Source of the DNA: Oscillospiraceae bacterium
GTDB taxonomy: Bacteria > Bacillota > Clostridia > Oscillospirales > Oscillospiraceae
Length of the DNA: 6,585 nt
NCBI GenBank assembly: GCA_017624645.1
Contig: JAGAMQ010000188.1
Coordinates: 1-6,585 of the forward strand
Reading direction: 5' to 3'
A program made the position numbers and the translations under genes. Below, piece by piece: positions 4,950 through 6,585 of the stretch (the stretch's first letter is position 1; each line of letters opens with the position of its first letter). The notes under the pieces were generated by a model, which saw only the letters and a list, made by a program, of their open reading frames with translations, did not search any database and was not told where the DNA came from.

Positions 4950-6585
4950 TTATCGGGCAGGATTCTTGATTTCCTGCTTTTTGGCCTGCTTTTCCAGTGC
5001 CTTTTTCCGCATATCCAGTCCGTCAAAGATGGCCCGCTTTGCTTCCGCAACAGTAGGCTGCTTATCCGGGAAATAGCCGCGCAGTTCATCAGCAGTCAAA
5101 GTCACTTTCAACTCCGGCTCTTTCTTTGGCTTGATAATGGACGCGATTTTCTTCTCGTCCACCTTATGCTCAGGGGCAAGAGAGGGCGTGTACTTCTCCA
5201 GAGTAGCAGCGTGTTTGCTGGCCTCTTTCAGTGCGGTTGCCTGTGCCATAGAGGGCGTGACCTGTTCCTTTTGCATGAAGTCAACGACTTTCTTCTGCTC
5301 GTCCGGGTTCATATAGGACAACTCCACCGCCGTATTAAAGGGGAGCTTTTTATCGTCCACCTGCTGCTTCAGCTCGGGGACAAGGGAATCAATACGAACA
5401 AGGCGCTGGACTTGGTTACGGCTCATGCCCATATCATCGGCTACCTGCTGATCGGAACGCTTTTGGGGTGCGGTAAGCTGCTCCATCTTGGAGCGGCGGC
5501 CTGCCTTCCGGGTCAGCGCTTCCATCTTCATTTTGGCGGCTCTTGCCAGTTCAGAAGTAGGAATATCCATTCGGTGCAGGTTGCCATCCACCACGGCGAT
5601 ACGGGCAGTATCATCATCGGCTTGGACAATAATGGTGGGGATGGGATAATTCAGTTCCGTACCAATATCGTGACGACGGTGGCCGGAGATAATTTCCAAG
5701 CCGCCCTTATCTCTGGGACGGCAGTAGACGGGATCTCTGATGCCGTTCTCCTTAATGGATTCACGCAGATCCTTGTAGTCCTTGGTTTCCCGGTTTATGG
5801 TAAAGGGGTGTTCCAGGAACTCAAAGAAGTATGCCGGGTGCAGCCGCATAGAAAAGGCTTCGCCCTCTTTGGGGATGGGCAGCTTTTTGAGGTCTGCTTC
5901 ACTGGGGGGAGCCAGACGGTCATCGAAAACCTGCGTGATAACGATACCCTTGGGGCCTTCCGCTTCCTGTGCAGGGCCTACGGCGGTTTCTTCTTTGGGT
6001 TTGCCTGCGGGAACAGATTTCAGCGGCTCAATAGGCTTACCGTCAATGGTAGCTTTGCCGTCCATAAAATCCTTTGCGGCTTGATTATGCTCCTTGCGTG
6101 TCTGCCCACCCTTTTGTGCAGGGGTAAGGGGTGCTTTGCCAGCGACGGGGACGGTTTGCTCTTTTTTGTCCTGACTTTGTAAATATATTGCGGCGGCTGC
6201 AGCTCTGGAATGACCAATCTCCGGCTGGCTTTTCGGCACGATAGGGATTTCGACCTTATCTTTGCCACTTACCGTAATGGGGCCTTTGGTATCTTCCTTT
6301 TTAGGAGTGTCAACAGGTTTACCCTTGGGGTCAGCAGCCGGGGCCTTATCTTCCGGCTTCTTGGGATCGGTGGCAGGTTTGCCTTTGCCTTCTGCGGTAG
6401 GGGGAGCGGTTTCACCTTTCTTGGGATCTGCGGCGGGTGTGCTTTTGGCAGCATCCCCAGGAGCTGCTTTAGGGTCAGGTTTTTTCGGCTCTGTGGCAGC
6501 TTTGGGTTTTGGATCGGTTGCCGGTGCTTTTTTATCCGGTTTCTTTTCCTCCGGCTTTTTACCCGCTGGCTCTTTAGGCTCGGTA
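4950..6585 (-). CDS. ParB/RepB/Spo0J family protein with Lys/Pro/Ala-rich N-terminal tract (5' end off window)
   Basis: The frame is open from the window edge (first full codon 6582-6584) to TAA at 4950-4952, at least 544 residues. Residues 1-102 of the visible part are low-complexity (K, P, A, D, E) with recurring A/T-DPKK units. The ParB N-terminal domain follows: FSMRLHP, then a LRESIKENGIRDPVYCRP segment, then LEIISGHRRHD (SGHRR at DNA 5673-5687), then IPTIIV and VDGNLHRMDIPTSELARAAKMK. Next is a helix-turn-helix, SDQQVADDMGMSRNQVQRLVRI (DNA about 5388-5459). The rest is helical and charged. ParB proteins load on parS-like DNA and act in partition or gene control; chromosomal ParB binds CTP through GERR-type and ENxQR-type motifs, here GHRR and GNLHR. 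A GTG at 6237-6239 exists but has no ribosome-binding site and the codons upstream remain open, so the true start lies beyond the window. It is first in the visible run, before ardA. Confidence 0.82.
   Translation of the reverse strand, partial: TEPKEPAGKKPEEKKPDKKAPATDPKPKAATEPKKPDPKAAPGDAAKSTPAADPKKGETAPPTAEGKGKPATDPKKPEDKAPAADPKGKPVDTPKKEDTKGPITVSGKDKVEIPIVPKSQPEIGHSRAAAAAIYLQSQDKKEQTVPVAGKAPLTPAQKGGQTRKEHNQAAKDFMDGKATIDGKPIEPLKSVPAGKPKEETAVGPAQEAEGPKGIVITQVFDDRLAPPSEADLKKLPIPKEGEAFSMRLHPAYFFEFLEHPFTINRETKDYKDLRESIKENGIRDPVYCRPRDKGGLEIISGHRRHDIGTELNYPIPTIIVQADDDTARIAVVDGNLHRMDIPTSELARAAKMKMEALTRKAGRRSKMEQLTAPQKRSDQQVADDMGMSRNQVQRLVRIDSLVPELKQQVDDKKLPFNTAVELSYMNPDEQKKVVDFMQKEQVTPSMAQATALKEASKHAATLEKYTPSLAPEHKVDEKKIASIIKPKKEPELKVTLTADELRGYFPDKQPTVAEAKRAIFDGLDMRKKALEKQAKKQEIKNPAR
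6240..6585 (-). repeat. Low-complexity tract coding Lys/Pro/Ala/Asp-rich repeats
   Basis: Within the ParB-like gene, imperfect repeats encode TDPKP, ADPKK, TDPKK and ADPKG. At DNA level, TTCTTGGGATC on the plus strand recurs at 6358 and 6418, exactly 60 nt apart, with similar flanks. The protein segment is probably disordered. No ATG, GTG or TTG codon occurs in frame here, which supports it being internal coding sequence. Confidence 0.75.

Noticed and set aside
4860..6182. Long plus-strand open frame (440 codons) opposite the ParB-like gene
   Set aside because: It is antisense to a clear ParB domain gene, its product is a Cys/Leu/Phe/Gly-rich sequence with no recognisable domain, and it reflects the scarcity of complementary stop codons in the real gene.
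6237..6239. GTG as the start of the ParB-like protein
   Set aside because: No Shine-Dalgarno precedes it, and the upstream frame stays open with coherent composition to the window edge.

Overview
The window looks like part of the mobilization/transfer module of an integrative conjugative element or plasmid from a low-to-mid GC Gram-positive gut-type bacterium (Firmicutes, most likely Clostridia). That assignment is inferred from the gene set (PcfB/DUF3801, a Firmicute-type MobP relaxase, MobC, ArdA, DUF3560, LPD28-like) and strong AGGAGG ribosome-binding sites. It does not come from a marker gene. Every supported gene lies on the minus strand, so transcription runs from high to low coordinates.

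Upstream block in transcription order (6585 to 3076): a ParB/Spo0J-family protein with a long Lys/Pro/Ala-rich N-terminal tract, cut by the window edge; an ArdA-type antirestriction protein; a DUF3560 protein; and a small LPD28-like protein starting at TTG. These four are packed with almost no gaps. At several junctions the stop codon is part of the next gene's Shine-Dalgarno sequence.

Middle (2923-3075): the only non-coding gap of note, about 150 bp. It carries four separate inverted repeats and is a strong candidate for the origin of transfer (oriT), because it lies directly upstream of the relaxosome genes.

Downstream block (2922 to 1): a small DUF7007-like protein, MobC (ribbon-helix-helix relaxosome accessory), the MobA/VirD2-type relaxase, a PcfB-type partner of the coupling protein, and finally the 5' part of an LtrC/ArdC-like gene that appears broken. 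Its start codon is ATA where ATG is expected, and near position 66-80 it runs into GC-rich DNA in another reading frame.

Working model: MobC and the relaxase nick the hairpin-rich oriT, and PcfB helps dock the relaxosome to a VirD4-like coupling protein that is probably encoded beyond position 1. The ParB, ArdA, DUF3560 and LPD28 genes on the other side of oriT resemble a leading region used for establishment and protection in the recipient. No tRNA, rRNA, CRISPR array, insertion sequence or intrinsic terminator was recognised.
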